Positions 20,947-29,485 of a stretch of 35,980 nucleotides of DNA are shown one piece after another. Positions within the stretch are counted from its first letter, which is position 1; the number at the start of each line of letters is the position of its first letter. The stretch is from IMG/VR virus record IMGVR_UViG_3300043331_000496, positions 1 through 35,980 of that record, one strand, 5' to 3'. Position numbers and translations under genes: made by a program. Origin of the DNA: a virus. The notes beneath the pieces were generated by a model. That model was given only the letters and a program-made list of their open reading frames with translations. It made no database searches and was not told the origin of the DNA.

Positions 20947-22061
20947 GCCGCCTCCGTTTGTGGTGGTCGATAAGATGCCGCGACGGCGGCGCGAAGCTCG
21001 TGGGCGAGGGCATCCATGCGCTCGGCGCTCAACCCGCCCGGATAGGGTCGCGCCAGCGGACAGCGCGTCGTCAGCCCGAGAAACCGCTCATGGCCGCGAT
21101 CGTGACGAACGCCGCCCCAGAACGAGGCGCACCAGGCCTCCAGCGAAACTTGCGGAGCCCGATTGACGCCCTTGGCCGTGTCGGAAAGCTCGATGTAGCC
21201 CACCCCGTCCTCCGGGGCCGGACAATAGGGCTCCACATCGTCCGGGATGAAGTGCGGCAGCAGCCCGTCGATCGTGCTGTAGAGCCGGTCCAGGCGCGCG
21301 CGCGCTACAACCTCGGGCGCGAGGTAGGAGATCGCCATGTATGGCGACACGATGCGCGCCTCGTGCTCGCCGCGCATCAGCGCGAACAGCTGCCCGCCGG
21401 GCCAGCCTGTTCCGTCCACCAGCGTCGGCTCCGCCTGCGGATGAAGATGATCGAGGGCGAGGCTGTAAAGCTCCGCCGGCGGGAGAGCGCAGCCGCGCGC
21501 CTCCAGCCGCGGACCGACATCTTCGAGACGGCCCGAGATATTCGCCTGCACGATGGCGCGCCGGCCGCCGCATGCCAGCCGGTGCAGCCCGGCGAAATAG
21601 CCCTGCGCATACACATGATCCGGCATGAGCAGGTGATAGCCGCAGCCGCGAAATCGCGCCTCGTGGATGTGGGCATGATGCGCCGCGCTGATCAGCCAAT
21701 ACTTGTTCTGAGGATGATCCGGCAGACGCCCGACCAGAGGCTGCGGGATGACATGGATATCCACGTCTGCGACCGCGCGCAGCGCAGTCAGGCCCACGGC
21801 CAGCCGCGACTCGCTCTCATGGTCCGTGTGGATCACCAGCAACGGGCGCTCGAACAGGTCGCCCAGGTTGCCGGACGCCAGCAGCGAGCGGACGCCGAGC
21901 GACAGGAACCGCTCGACGTAGCGGCCCCAGACGACGCAGCCGAGCAAGAGCCGCCGCGGGCGATGAGACAAGCCCGCGGCGGCCTTGTGCGCTCGCGTCA
22001 GCTCCACCTGGAGCCAGACATCGAGCCCGCCGATGAACCTCGCCATGGACGGCGAGAGCAT
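20943..22061 (-). CDS. Glycosyltransferase-like protein inside the head operon
   Basis: The protein has 372 residues. Several blocks recall uncharacterised GT-A-like glycosyltransferases of alphaproteobacteria: LLGCVVWGRYVERFLSLGVR followed by SLLASGNL near the N-terminus, YHLLMPDHVYAQGYFAGLHR followed by GGRRAIVQ near residue 150, then SLALDHLHP, and ARIVSPYMAISYLAP followed by TIDGLLPHFIPDD. I do not see a textbook DxD motif; MPDH and IDG occupy comparable places. It may glycosylate a virion protein or host surface. Its position four bases after the presumed decoration gene and inside a coupled run of structural genes is unusual. Catalysis is unproven. Confidence 0.5.
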   Translation of the reverse strand: MLSPSMARFIGGLDVWLQVELTRAHKAAAGLSHRPRRLLLGCVVWGRYVERFLSLGVRSLLASGNLGDLFERPLLVIHTDHESESRLAVGLTALRAVADVDIHVIPQPLVGRLPDHPQNKYWLISAAHHAHIHEARFRGCGYHLLMPDHVYAQGYFAGLHRLACGGRRAIVQANISGRLEDVGPRLEARGCALPPAELYSLALDHLHPQAEPTLVDGTGWPGGQLFALMRGEHEARIVSPYMAISYLAPEVVARARLDRLYSTIDGLLPHFIPDDVEPYCPAPEDGVGYIELSDTAKGVNRAPQVSLEAWCASFWGGVRHDRGHERFLGLTTRCPLARPYPGGLSAERMDALAHELRAAVAASYRPPQTEAA

Positions 22062-22065
22062 CGCG

Positions 22066-22521
22066 TCAGTTCCCGTAGGTCGACACGTCGAACGGCACGA
22101 AGTAGGCCACGATCATGGCCTCCCCCGCCGACGGCGTGTGAGTCGCATGCACCGTCAGCGTCAGGTCGGCCGCCGACTCGATGTAGGCGTCCGCGTCGTC
22201 CTGCAGCGTCGGGCGCGTGATGCCCTGGGCCACGGACGACGACAGACTCACCCCGTCCACGATGCCGTCCGTGTCGTCGGTCGTCGAGTCGACGTAGTTC
22301 GGCCCGAGATCGAACGACACGGTTCCGTCGAAATCGGTCTTCTTGATCACGACGACATCCACCACCGCGCCCGGCTCCACCCGGCCCAGCACGAAGGTGG
22401 TGCTGCCGGAGGGCGTCAGATCCGCATAGGTGAACTTCTTCGCATACGGCTGAATCCCGCGCATGTAGTCGAGCTGCGCGGTCTTCGCCGTATGCCTGGA
22501 AACAGTTCCGCCGAGAGGCAT
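22066..22521 (-). CDS. Capsid-associated protein, candidate decoration protein
   Basis: The protein has 151 residues and is beta-rich after a short polar N-terminus. Segments such as STTFVLGRVEPGAVVDVVVI, DGTVSFDLGPNYVDS and LTLTVHATHTPSAGEAMIVA suggest a jelly-roll or Ig-like sandwich. It follows the capsid gene by 14 bases with a strong AGGAGG ribosome-binding site, a position often held by decoration or capsid-stabilising proteins. No specific family recognised. Confidence 0.6.
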   Translation of the reverse strand: MPLGGTVSRHTAKTAQLDYMRGIQPYAKKFTYADLTPSGSTTFVLGRVEPGAVVDVVVIKKTDFDGTVSFDLGPNYVDSTTDDTDGIVDGVSLSSSVAQGITRPTLQDDADAYIESAADLTLTVHATHTPSAGEAMIVAYFVPFDVSTYGN

Positions 22522-22535
22522 GGCTAGCCCTCCTC

Positions 22536-23657
22536 TTACGCGTCAGCCGGCGCAGCGACGTAGCCCGTCACCAAGCCGTGCTGTTTGGGGTTGTTGCGCT
22601 CGCTCGTCGCGCTGAGCGCCGTGCCGAAGGCCAACTTCTCCACGCCATAGATCGCGCGGATCGCGTTGCCCTTCAGCTCGCCGTAGTCGTCCTCGGCGCG
22701 CTTCCGATAAGCATAGCGCGAGGACCATGCCCAGCCGAGGCACTGCGCCCCGCAGAGGTAGACCGGCTCCACGTCGACCGTCCCGCCGGAGCCCACGTCC
22801 TCGTACACGGGGATGTGCTCGATCTCCTTGATGATCATGTTGTCCCAAAGGAGATCGCCGCCCTTGAACAGGCGCTCGTTCTCCATCTGCAACGACACTT
22901 CGCGCTGGGCCTGCTGGATCGCCGTGTTGTTGCGCAGGTCGCGGAAGCCGCGGCTACCCATGTAGACGATGTACATGTCCCGGCCGTTCGACTCGCTCCG
23001 GATGGGTCGGATGCGAGGGTCAGCGGCCTTCGCCATGCGCTTCATCTTGGACAGCATCGCGGGCGTCGCGAGGTCGTCCGTGTTGTTGATGTTCGCCAGC
23101 GACGCGCTGTGGTCGGTGCCCGACCTGTTCGCCAGATCGGCGCCGAACAGGATGCGGTCGAGGTTGTTGCTCAGCCACGCGTCCTTCACCGTCTCGGTCG
23201 CGCCCGCGTCGGTGTAGTAGAATTGGCTGTTGTTGTCGGAGAACACGGCGCCCAGCGCGCCGATGATCATGCCCTCGACATCCTCGTTCGACCACTGCTT
23301 GAGGCCCGCCTTCGCCGCGTCGAGCAGGGAGACGGCCGAGTATTGGTCGTCCACGTCCTCGAACACGACGCCGTTGCGCCGCAGCCCCACCGCGACCATC
23401 TGGGATCGCGTGTAGAGCGTCTCTTCGTTGTTGACCAGGGTCTGGCCGTTGGTCTTGGCCGCGCCCTTCAGCCGATTCGCCAGCGCGAAGGTGATCCACT
23501 TGCCCTTCTTGTTGGACAAGTCCTCCTTCACCTGGATGATCGAGCTTTCGTCCGTGCCCATCTCTCCCTTGAAGCGGTTGGAGGCGATGGACTCGACGTA
23601 AAACTTGTCCTCCCACTGCTGTACTGTTAGGCCCGATGCAACCGTCGTCGTCGACAC
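22536..23657 (-). CDS. Major capsid protein, N4-gp56-like
   Basis: The protein has 373 residues. It starts at a GTG (23657) behind a strong AGGAGG. The sequence FKGEMGTDESSIIQVKEDLS, then KGKWITFALANRLKG and NEETLYTRSQMVAVGLRRNG, fits the N4-gp56 family of HK97-fold capsid proteins. The later part contains DMYIVYMGSRGFRDLRNNT and PVYEDVGSGG, also usual in that family. It should form the icosahedral shell with the scaffold encoded just before it. P22 itself uses a different, longer coat protein (gp5, about 430 residues), so the head and tail modules here are mosaic. Confidence 0.85.
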   Translation of the reverse strand: MSTTTVASGLTVQQWEDKFYVESIASNRFKGEMGTDESSIIQVKEDLSNKKGKWITFALANRLKGAAKTNGQTLVNNEETLYTRSQMVAVGLRRNGVVFEDVDDQYSAVSLLDAAKAGLKQWSNEDVEGMIIGALGAVFSDNNSQFYYTDAGATETVKDAWLSNNLDRILFGADLANRSGTDHSASLANINNTDDLATPAMLSKMKRMAKAADPRIRPIRSESNGRDMYIVYMGSRGFRDLRNNTAIQQAQREVSLQMENERLFKGGDLLWDNMIIKEIEHIPVYEDVGSGGTVDVEPVYLCGAQCLGWAWSSRYAYRKRAEDDYGELKGNAIRAIYGVEKLAFGTALSATSERNNPKQHGLVTGYVAAPADA

Positions 23658-23723
23658 GGTTGGTCCTCCTCTGTCTGGCCCGGCCGTCCCTCACGGGGAT
23701 CGAGCCGGGCGCTGAGCTGAGCG

Positions 23724-23737
23724 GCGTCTCTCGACGC
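23724..23737 (-). promoter_or_regulatory. Small hairpin in the capsid-gene leader
   Basis: In the scaffold-capsid spacer (23658-23757), the leftward transcript can form GCGTC-GAGA-GACGC, a 5-bp stem with a GNRA-type tetraloop, about 70 bases before the capsid GTG. There is no T run. It may protect or pace the capsid message, but it is short and could be chance. Confidence 0.25.
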
Positions 23738-23757
23738 GGCGGTTCCAGGTTCAAGGC

Positions 23758-24618
23758 TTAGCGAAGTGCGTCCTTGAGGCTCGTCGGTCCCGTCCAGTTC
23801 GCGCCCGTCCGCGTCCCCACATTGGGGGCCGATGACAGGTCCGTCGGGATGTTGACCGGCGGTTTCTGCTTCTGCTGCTGGGGCGGCGCGTTCCGCATCG
23901 CTTCCAGCCTTGCCGCGACCTGGGCTTCGATGTAGGCGTCGGGGTCTCCCCCGAGCTTCTCGTAGGCCAGCTCGCGCTTGTGCCACCGCACCACGTCGCC
24001 CACCGGGTCGGCCGACCCGACGAACTGAGCGCGCAGATATGGATTGCGCGCCGCGGCTTCCTGATAGGCCCTGCCAGCGGCGTTGATCGCGTCCCGGCCG
24101 AACTCCCGGAGCGCATTCGCCTCCGAGATCTTGACCTTGACATCCATCTCCATGTCCGCCAGCCGCTGCTCCAGCACCGGGTGCAACCGCTGTTGTTGCG
24201 GTTGCTGGGCCGGCCTCTGGGGCTGCTGCTGGTATTGCGGAGGCTGTCTGGCCGCGGCCTCCATCGCCGCGATCCTCTCTCGAAGAGCCTTGGCCTCCTG
24301 GGCGTCCTTGGAGAGCGTGTCACGCTCTTTCGCCCACTCGGCCTGCGCCTTCTCGAGCTCCTTCCTCTTGGACTTTTCGCTCTTGTAGGACGCGTACGGC
24401 ACATGGTCTGCGAAACGGCCCGTCTTCGGGTCGCGCGGTCGGTCGACATCCTCGGCTTCCGCCTGGGGCTCGGGCGTCTCTCCGCCCTCAGGCTTGGCTT
24501 CGGTCTCCGCCGGCGGCTCTGCGGACTCAGGGGGAGCGCCCCCGCCGTCGTCCGCCTTCGCCATCGTCGGCTCGGCCTTCTGCGCTTCCTTCAACGCGTC
24601 TTCCAGACTGGTCGCCAT
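23758..24618 (-). CDS. Scaffolding protein
   Basis: The protein has 286 residues, extremely charged and low in complexity. Acidic Pro/Glu-rich residues 20-70 precede a helical coiled-coil part (LEKAQAEWAKERDTLSKDAQ, about 90-125), a Gln/Pro-rich linker (residues 130-160), then helical segments with VKISEANALREFG. The C-terminus, NVGTRTGANWTGPTSLKDAL, matches the short conserved tail common in podovirus scaffolds. It lies between portal and capsid genes, the P22 gp8 position, so it should assemble inside the procapsid and leave before DNA packaging. Confidence 0.75.
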   Translation of the reverse strand: MATSLEDALKEAQKAEPTMAKADDGGGAPPESAEPPAETEAKPEGGETPEPQAEAEDVDRPRDPKTGRFADHVPYASYKSEKSKRKELEKAQAEWAKERDTLSKDAQEAKALRERIAAMEAAARQPPQYQQQPQRPAQQPQQQRLHPVLEQRLADMEMDVKVKISEANALREFGRDAINAAGRAYQEAAARNPYLRAQFVGSADPVGDVVRWHKRELAYEKLGGDPDAYIEAQVAARLEAMRNAPPQQQKQKPPVNIPTDLSSAPNVGTRTGANWTGPTSLKDALR

Positions 24619-24717
24619 GTCGTCCTCGCTCTTGCCCGTTCACCGCGCCGGCATCGCGCCTCTGCCCTTCGGAGTCGGCATCACTCGTTGCCCGTCACAG
24701 CCGGCATCGCTGTCTCG

Positions 24718-26643
24718 TCAGGCTGAGGCCCGCGCCGGCGCTGGCCGGTCGGCGTCCTTCTTCGCCTTGTAGGTGTCGGCGCCGAGCTTCACGATCTCGG
24801 CCTCCGTTTTCCTGATGTCCGCGACCTGCTGCATGCGGTCGAGCGGGGTCTGAACCTCTTGCGCGGCTTGCGCCTGGATGCGGGCCTTCTCCAGCTCGAT
24901 CGGGCCGGCCATCCGCGCCTTCATCACGTCGCCCTGAGCCTTCGCCTGAGCCACCGCCTGCGCCTTCTGCGCTTCGGCCTGGGCCTCCATCTGCATCTGC
25001 TGCTGCGCAGCCTGCATCGCCGCCTGGGCCTGCTGCACCTGGGCCTGTTCGGCCTTGTCGATATACGCCAACAGCCGCCGCTTCTTGGTCGGCCGGATCG
25101 AGGGGATGCTCTCGACGAACAGGCGCGCGATGTCCGACTGCCCGTTCATCACCGCTTCCATGATCTGCGGCGAAATCTGCGCCAGCGCCATGAACTCCTC
25201 ACCCTCCGGCAGCACCACCTTGGGCGCCGGCTCGATGATGATGTCCATGTCCATTTCCGCGACGTTGTTCTCGACGCCCGCCTGGAACCCGAACTCGTTC
25301 ATCACGGGCGTGTTGAGCCCGATCCAGCGCACCGCGTCCTCGTCGTCGGTCACGCGGATCGTCGTTTCCTCCGTCCAGTGCTGCTGAATGAACAGCCAGG
25401 TCTTGCGGTAGGTCTCCTCGTCCATCGAATCAAGCTGGTCGGTCAGGTCGCCGGCCTCGATCATGCCGCCCTGCTGCTGCGCGATAATCGCGCGGCCGGA
25501 CTGGTCGCGGCTGTCCTTGCCCTGCATCGACGCGTTAGGCCCGAGCACCTCGAGCTCGGCCTGGGAGATTTCGAGCATGCGCGTCTGGGCCGCGCCCAGC
25601 TCGATGTTGTCGATCAGCTCGAACTTGCTGTCGGCGCCCACGTCCTGCAGCTCGATCACGAAATCGGGCTTGGCCAGCTCGCGGCGCACCGCCTCCGCGT
25701 CGGGCACGCTGCCCTTGGTGAGGATCATGCCGCGCGTGTTCAGCAGGTGAAGCGACTTGGACCGCCGCTTGTTGTACTCGTCCTGCGGGTCGATCAGATC
25801 CCGCATCGGCCCGTAGCGGGCGTTACTCTCGCCCTCGACGTAGGCCGAACGCCAGACGTAAGGGTGCGTCGGGCGGCCCTGCTCGTCCCTGAGCCAGGCC
25901 TCCGCCGGCTCCCGGAGATCGCCCGCGCGCGTGAACTCGTAGACGTACCAGCCCTCGGCCTCTCGGCAGTACATCTGCACCACGCGCACGCGCTGGCGGC
26001 CGCGGTCGCCCCAGAGCTTCCAGCGCGGCTTGTCGTCAAACGTGTCGGCGTGGGTGTTGTGGGACATCGTCGACTCGACGATGTCCTCCGCCTCCGGCCC
26101 GTAGAGCGCCAGCGCCTGCTTCTTGTCCATCCAGAGTACTTCGCCCAGGTAGGACGCGTCAGAGAAGTCGTCCTCCTCGCTGTGCGGGTCGCGGAACATG
26201 CGGTCCCAGCGCACGCACTTGTACTCCAGCTCCATGCGGTCGCGGCCCGGGCGCGGGTGCAGCTTGATCCCGCCCATCCCCTCGATCGTGATGTTGTCCC
26301 AGGCGCGCTTGCGGGCGTGCGCGTATTTGCCGGCCTGCACCTGGTAGCGGAGGCATTGGGTCGCCGCGTCCGCCGACATCTCGTCCGCGTGCATGTTCCG
26401 AGGGTAGGCCTTCGGGTCGGAGAGGTTGTTCCGCTCCATGCCCTTGTAGAAATTGATCTTGGCGCGGCACTTGTTGATGATCACCGGCGGTTGGCCGCGT
26501 TTCTTCAGCGCCTGGATCTCCGCATCCGTCAGCTGGGCGCCGTCGTAGTAGCGACGATAGCGCTCGCCGTTCTGACGTTCGGCGTAGGTCGTCTCTTCGC
26601 TCGACTCGAAGTACTCGATCCGGGTCGCGAGGTCGGCGGCCAT
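24718..26643 (-). CDS. Portal protein, P22 gp1-like
   Basis: The protein has 641 residues (P22 portal 725). I chose the ATG at 26643 because it overlaps the previous stop as TAATG; an in-frame ATG at 26754 would only add an Arg-rich shadow. The N-terminal block YRRYYDGAQLTDAEIQALKK, PPVIINKCRAKINFYKGMER and LEYKCVRWDRMFRDPHSEE is characteristic of P22-type portals. The C-terminus (about 545-630) is a long Gln/Ala-rich helix, as in the barrel of the P22 portal. It forms the dodecameric DNA entry vertex with TerL and the adaptor. About 99 bases after its stop carry no convincing gene. Confidence 0.85.
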   Translation of the reverse strand: MAADLATRIEYFESSEETTYAERQNGERYRRYYDGAQLTDAEIQALKKRGQPPVIINKCRAKINFYKGMERNNLSDPKAYPRNMHADEMSADAATQCLRYQVQAGKYAHARKRAWDNITIEGMGGIKLHPRPGRDRMELEYKCVRWDRMFRDPHSEEDDFSDASYLGEVLWMDKKQALALYGPEAEDIVESTMSHNTHADTFDDKPRWKLWGDRGRQRVRVVQMYCREAEGWYVYEFTRAGDLREPAEAWLRDEQGRPTHPYVWRSAYVEGESNARYGPMRDLIDPQDEYNKRRSKSLHLLNTRGMILTKGSVPDAEAVRRELAKPDFVIELQDVGADSKFELIDNIELGAAQTRMLEISQAELEVLGPNASMQGKDSRDQSGRAIIAQQQGGMIEAGDLTDQLDSMDEETYRKTWLFIQQHWTEETTIRVTDDEDAVRWIGLNTPVMNEFGFQAGVENNVAEMDMDIIIEPAPKVVLPEGEEFMALAQISPQIMEAVMNGQSDIARLFVESIPSIRPTKKRRLLAYIDKAEQAQVQQAQAAMQAAQQQMQMEAQAEAQKAQAVAQAKAQGDVMKARMAGPIELEKARIQAQAAQEVQTPLDRMQQVADIRKTEAEIVKLGADTYKAKKDADRPAPARASA

Positions 26644-26834
26644 TAGATGCTGTGCTCGTCCTCGAAGATGTCGCCGGGCTTGGCGCGAGGGTCGTCGCCG
26701 TAGTCGCGGCCAAGTGTCGGCGCCTTTGCCGTCGGCTGCAGCCCGCACACCCACTCATAAGCCGCCTTCGCCTCGTGCAGAACACCGCCGGCCAGCTCCA
26801 GGCACTTCAGCTTCACTTCCTCTTCATGGGTCAT
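26643..26834 (-). CDS. Small protein between terminase and portal
   Basis: The protein has 63 residues. The first half is helical (EEEVKLKCLELAGGVLHEAK, AAYEWVCGL), the second polar (GDDPRAKPGDIFEDEHSI). Similar small helical proteins with KLxCLELA...AxxxYxWV occur next to terminase genes of alphaproteobacterial podoviruses. Function unknown. It is joined by ATGA to TerL and by TAATG to the portal, so it is made in step with packaging proteins. Confidence 0.65.
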   Translation of the reverse strand: MTHEEEVKLKCLELAGGVLHEAKAAYEWVCGLQPTAKAPTLGRDYGDDPRAKPGDIFEDEHSI

Positions 26835-28276
26835 TGGGTTTTCCAGTTGCTGGTTTCTTCCGGCTCTTCGTACGGGTCGCGCTTCGGCCTGTCACCGCCC
26901 TTCTGCGTCGGGGTCCAGGGACGGCTCATGCAGGCGTAGCGCCAGTCGTCCGCCGCGTGGTCCTCGGCGTCCGTGTCCAGATCCTCGAGCTTGTCGGGAT
27001 CGTGCGGCAGGTTCGGGATGGTCCGAATGCTGTGCTGACAGGTCGCGAAGCAGGCGATCATCGGGCGGCCGTCCTCATCCCCGGTCAGGCGCGTGCGCAT
27101 CTGGTTCCAGCCCGAGATCGGCCCGCCCTTCTGCACCCGCTTGTTATCCGCCTGCCGCCAGTAGACGCCCGCCTGGATCATCTGCTCGCCGATCGACGGC
27201 CCGCCCTGCGTCTGGAAGATGGACGGGTCCGCCACCCCGTAGGCGATCACCTCGCCCGCCTCGCGCTCCTTGATGCCCGTCGCAATGCGCTCGGCGTCGA
27301 GCCTGATCCCGACGTTCGGCTTCGTCGCGCCGGTCCAGTCTCGATCTACCCCATACCACTCCCGGTATCGGATCAGGGCGCCGCGCGGCAGGACGACCGA
27401 GTCGCCCTGAGCGTTCCTGCACCAATGATCGTCCGCTACGACCGCCCACCAGCCTACCGAGAACGGGCTGGCGTAGCCGTGGTCGTAGCTCCGGAACCTG
27501 AGCCACGACTGCGGGACATCGAACGGCTCCAGGATGTGACGCGCTGCAGACCAGTTGTCGAAGAACGCCCCTTCGATCGCATTCCAGTCGCCTTCGAGCC
27601 ACGCTCGAACCAATGCGGCGGAGCCGACCAGATAAAGCCGGTTCACGTAGTCCGGGTCGCGAGAGAGCAACGCCCGATTCTGCGTCACCTTGCTCGGAAT
27701 GTAGCAGCGCGTGTGGATCGCTCCGTTGGGCAGCGTCACCCGCAAAATCTTCATTCCCGCAGGCCAAGGCGTCACGAACCGCTCTCGCAGCCATGATTGC
27801 CCCGGCCCTCCCGGATTGGCGGTCATTCCGAGAAAGCCGTCCGCGTCGCCCCGGATCGCCCCCCATAGCCGATCGATCGGCGCCGGGTCAGGGTAGTTGC
27901 CCGCCTCCTCAATGTCGGCGTCCGACAGGTTCTGTCCCTGATACTTCGCAGCGTCCGCGATGCTCTCGAGCGGGCGAAACCGCAGGCGAGCTCCACTCTG
28001 GAAAATAAACTGCGATTTCACCTTGTTGAAGCTCGCGCCCATCGGGCGGTACATCTCCTGAGCCCGGTCGAGCATGTCGTCGGACTGCGGCATCTCCTGC
28101 CGGAAGATGATCGAGTTCATGCGCCGGCCGAGGCGCTTTTGCCGAATGGCCCGGCGTCCGAGCACGCCGTCCGTCTTGCCCCCGCCGCGCGTCCCGCCGA
28201 ACAGGACCTCGCGCGCCGGGCACCTAATGAGAAGTTGCTGAGGCCCCGGCTGCGGCGCCCAGAGCAGCTGCTGCAT
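26831..28276 (-). CDS. terL: Terminase large subunit (packaging ATPase/nuclease)
   Basis: The protein has 481 residues. Walker A is GGTRGGGKT at residues 27-35. A Walker-B-like acidic pair is in DIEEAGNYPD (121-130). The nuclease domain begins near 264 with RSYDHGYASPFSVGWW (first metal-binding Asp) and continues with GVADPSIF near 347. A further acidic cluster, TDAEDHAADDWRYACMSRP, lies near the C-terminus. It drives DNA into the procapsid through the portal and cuts the concatemer. The ATG at 28276 overlaps the TerS gene by 53 bases, but no later start would keep Walker A. Confidence 0.92.
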   Translation of the reverse strand: MQQLLWAPQPGPQQLLIRCPAREVLFGGTRGGGKTDGVLGRRAIRQKRLGRRMNSIIFRQEMPQSDDMLDRAQEMYRPMGASFNKVKSQFIFQSGARLRFRPLESIADAAKYQGQNLSDADIEEAGNYPDPAPIDRLWGAIRGDADGFLGMTANPGGPGQSWLRERFVTPWPAGMKILRVTLPNGAIHTRCYIPSKVTQNRALLSRDPDYVNRLYLVGSAALVRAWLEGDWNAIEGAFFDNWSAARHILEPFDVPQSWLRFRSYDHGYASPFSVGWWAVVADDHWCRNAQGDSVVLPRGALIRYREWYGVDRDWTGATKPNVGIRLDAERIATGIKEREAGEVIAYGVADPSIFQTQGGPSIGEQMIQAGVYWRQADNKRVQKGGPISGWNQMRTRLTGDEDGRPMIACFATCQHSIRTIPNLPHDPDKLEDLDTDAEDHAADDWRYACMSRPWTPTQKGGDRPKRDPYEEPEETSNWKTQ

Positions 28277-28571
28277 TTTCCCACTCTTCGTCGGTCAACG
28301 CCTGATCGGTGATCACGTACGTCGTGTTGTCTTCCAACTCGACGGTCTGCTTGGGCAGACCCCATGCGCGAGAGAGAAGCGCCTCGGCGGCTCGCACTGA
28401 GGCGGACGGCTCTTCGGAGCGCATCCACTTCGCCAGCGTCTCGATCGCTTCGGCTGTGTGCGCCTTCGCCGCCTCCATCAGCTCGGGAGGCAGCTTCTTC
28501 GGCCGACCCTTGGGATTGCCGCTCTGCCCTGGCTTGAAGGTTGTAGATCGAACGCCGCCTTTGCCTGCCAT
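28224..28571 (-). CDS. terS: Terminase small subunit candidate (DUF5681-like N-terminus)
   Basis: The protein has 115 residues. The N-terminal FKPGQSGNPKGRPKKLP is the GQSGNPxGRP motif of DUF5681 proteins, frequent in small terminase subunits and DNA-binding phage proteins. The helical middle (EAIETLAKWMRSEEPSASVR, AAEALLSRAWGLP) and acidic end fit a TerS that recognises packaging sites and recruits TerL. It lies directly upstream of TerL and overlaps it by 53 bases. Assignment is by motif and position. Confidence 0.75.
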   Translation of the reverse strand: MAGKGGVRSTTFKPGQSGNPKGRPKKLPPELMEAAKAHTAEAIETLAKWMRSEEPSASVRAAEALLSRAWGLPKQTVELEDNTTYVITDQALTDEEWENAAAALGAAAGASATSH

Positions 28572-28600
28572 CGTCTGCTCAAATCCTGTTTTTCAGGGTA

Positions 28601-28963
28601 TCAGGCGCACTCGCCATAGTCGCTGTCCCAGGTCCCGTTGGTCTGCTTGGTGTAGATCATCAGCTCTTTGATGAGGCCGGCGTCGGTCACGATCTGAAGC
28701 TTGGCGTAGCCCGAGCCCTGAAAGGCGGAGAGGGTCAGGGTCACCGTGGTGTTGTCGCTCTCGACTTCAGCGGTCGCCCCGCAGCCAAGGGTCGCGACGG
28801 CCGCCGTATCGATCGTGTCGGATCCGAGCCATGGGCTCCAGTCTATGGTGTAGGTGAGGGACTCGTCCTCGTTCTGGGCGGCAAGGAAACGCTGGCGATG
28901 CTGGCTGATGCCTCGAACGACGAAGCGGCCGTTCTCGAGGGCCTTAACGGTGCGGTCGGTCAT
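28601..28963 (-). CDS. Beta-sandwich-like structural or accessory protein
   Basis: The protein has 120 residues. The N-terminus FVVRGISQHRQRFLAAQNED precedes LTYTIDWSPWLGSDTIDTAA and NTTVTLTLSAFQGSGYAKLQ. The W-x-x-WLGSDTI pattern followed by Thr-rich strands is common in small phage proteins near head or tail genes and usually predicted to adopt an Ig-like fold. Function unknown. Its stop is 29 bases before TerS. It overlaps the upstream small membrane gene as ATGA. Confidence 0.6.
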   Translation of the reverse strand: MTDRTVKALENGRFVVRGISQHRQRFLAAQNEDESLTYTIDWSPWLGSDTIDTAAVATLGCGATAEVESDNTTVTLTLSAFQGSGYAKLQIVTDAGLIKELMIYTKQTNGTWDSDYGECA

Positions 28964-29157
28964 TTCCGCCTCAGCCCTGCGACGGCGTCCGCCAGCGGGA
29001 GCACGATGGCAAGGCTCGCGGCGATGATCCCGATGTTGGCGACGATGGGGTTGAGCCCGGCGGGCATCCAGTCGATCCGAGGGGCGAGGTGGAGGAACAG
29101 GGCGCAGGCCAAGGCGATCGGGAGGCCGGGCGCCTTGAGCAGGTCGGAGAGGTTCAT
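28960..29157 (-). CDS. Small membrane protein
   Basis: The protein has 65 residues, from MNLSDLLKAPGLPIALACAL. I chose the ATG at 29157 because it overlaps the preceding stop as ATGA and drops an Arg/Pro-rich extension. Two hydrophobic segments are seen: GLPIALACALFLHLAP (about 11-26) and IVANIGIIAASLAIVLPLAD (about 38-57), with basic residues at the end (RRK). No family recognised. It is one of five consecutive small membrane proteins linked by overlapping start-stop codons; one could be a second holin candidate. Confidence 0.6.
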   Translation of the reverse strand: MNLSDLLKAPGLPIALACALFLHLAPRIDWMPAGLNPIVANIGIIAASLAIVLPLADAVAGLRRK

Positions 29158-29339
29158 GTCTTCCAGTCCGGATCGAGGGGCTTGCCCCACTTGGCTCGCC
29201 ATGAGCGCTTGAGACGGCGCTGGCAGGCGCTCGCGCGCTGGAGGATCAGGTCGGCGAACAGGCCCAGGGCGAGGCCGGCGGCTCCGAAGCTCCAGCACAT
29301 CAGGTCGGGGGCGTGGGCCCAGGAGAGCCAGGCGCTCAC
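29154..29339 (-). CDS. Small membrane protein, GTG start
   Basis: The protein has 61 residues, starting at a GTG that overlaps the previous stop (GTGA). One hydrophobic segment, MCWSFGAAGLALGLFADLIL (about residues 14-33), is followed by a strongly basic tail (QRRLKRSWRAKWGKPLDPDWKT), which should stay in the cytoplasm by the positive-inside rule. No family recognised. Confidence 0.6.
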   Translation of the reverse strand: MSAWLSWAHAPDLMCWSFGAAGLALGLFADLILQRASACQRRLKRSWRAKWGKPLDPDWKT

Positions 29340-29485
29340 GTCGGGTTCTCGCTGTCTTCCGAGGCTCGGAACGGGGGCCTGTGGTCGGGCTCGATGATCG
29401 TCTTAATCACCAGTCGGATCACGGCGAAGAGGGCGAAGCTCACTGTCACGGCGCAGAGGAAGTCGCCGAGCTGGAAGCCGTTCAT
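29336..29485 (-). CDS. 49-residue membrane protein
   Basis: This short gene fits exactly between its neighbours: ATG at 29485 overlaps the preceding stop (ATGA) and its TGA overlaps the next GTG. The protein begins MNGFQLGDFLCAVTVSFALF and continues as one hydrophobic helix to about residue 30, then a polar tail ending RASEDSENPT. Coding is supported by the coupled junctions at both ends rather than by similarity. Confidence 0.6.
   Translation of the reverse strand: MNGFQLGDFLCAVTVSFALFAVIRLVIKTIIEPDHRPPFRASEDSENPT

Noticed and set aside
24619-24717. Short frames (8 and 13 codons) between portal and scaffold
   Set aside because: They are linked by TGATG but too short and without features. 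Chance is as likely as coding.
26643-26754. Portal start at the upstream ATG (26754)
   Set aside because: It adds 37 Arg-rich residues that shadow the preceding small gene. The TAATG junction at 26643 and the usual portal N-terminus favour the shorter form.
28585-28597. CCTG-TTTTT-CAGG hairpin before the TerS gene as a terminator
   Set aside because: The stem is only four pairs and no T run follows in the leftward direction, so it cannot be supported as a terminator.
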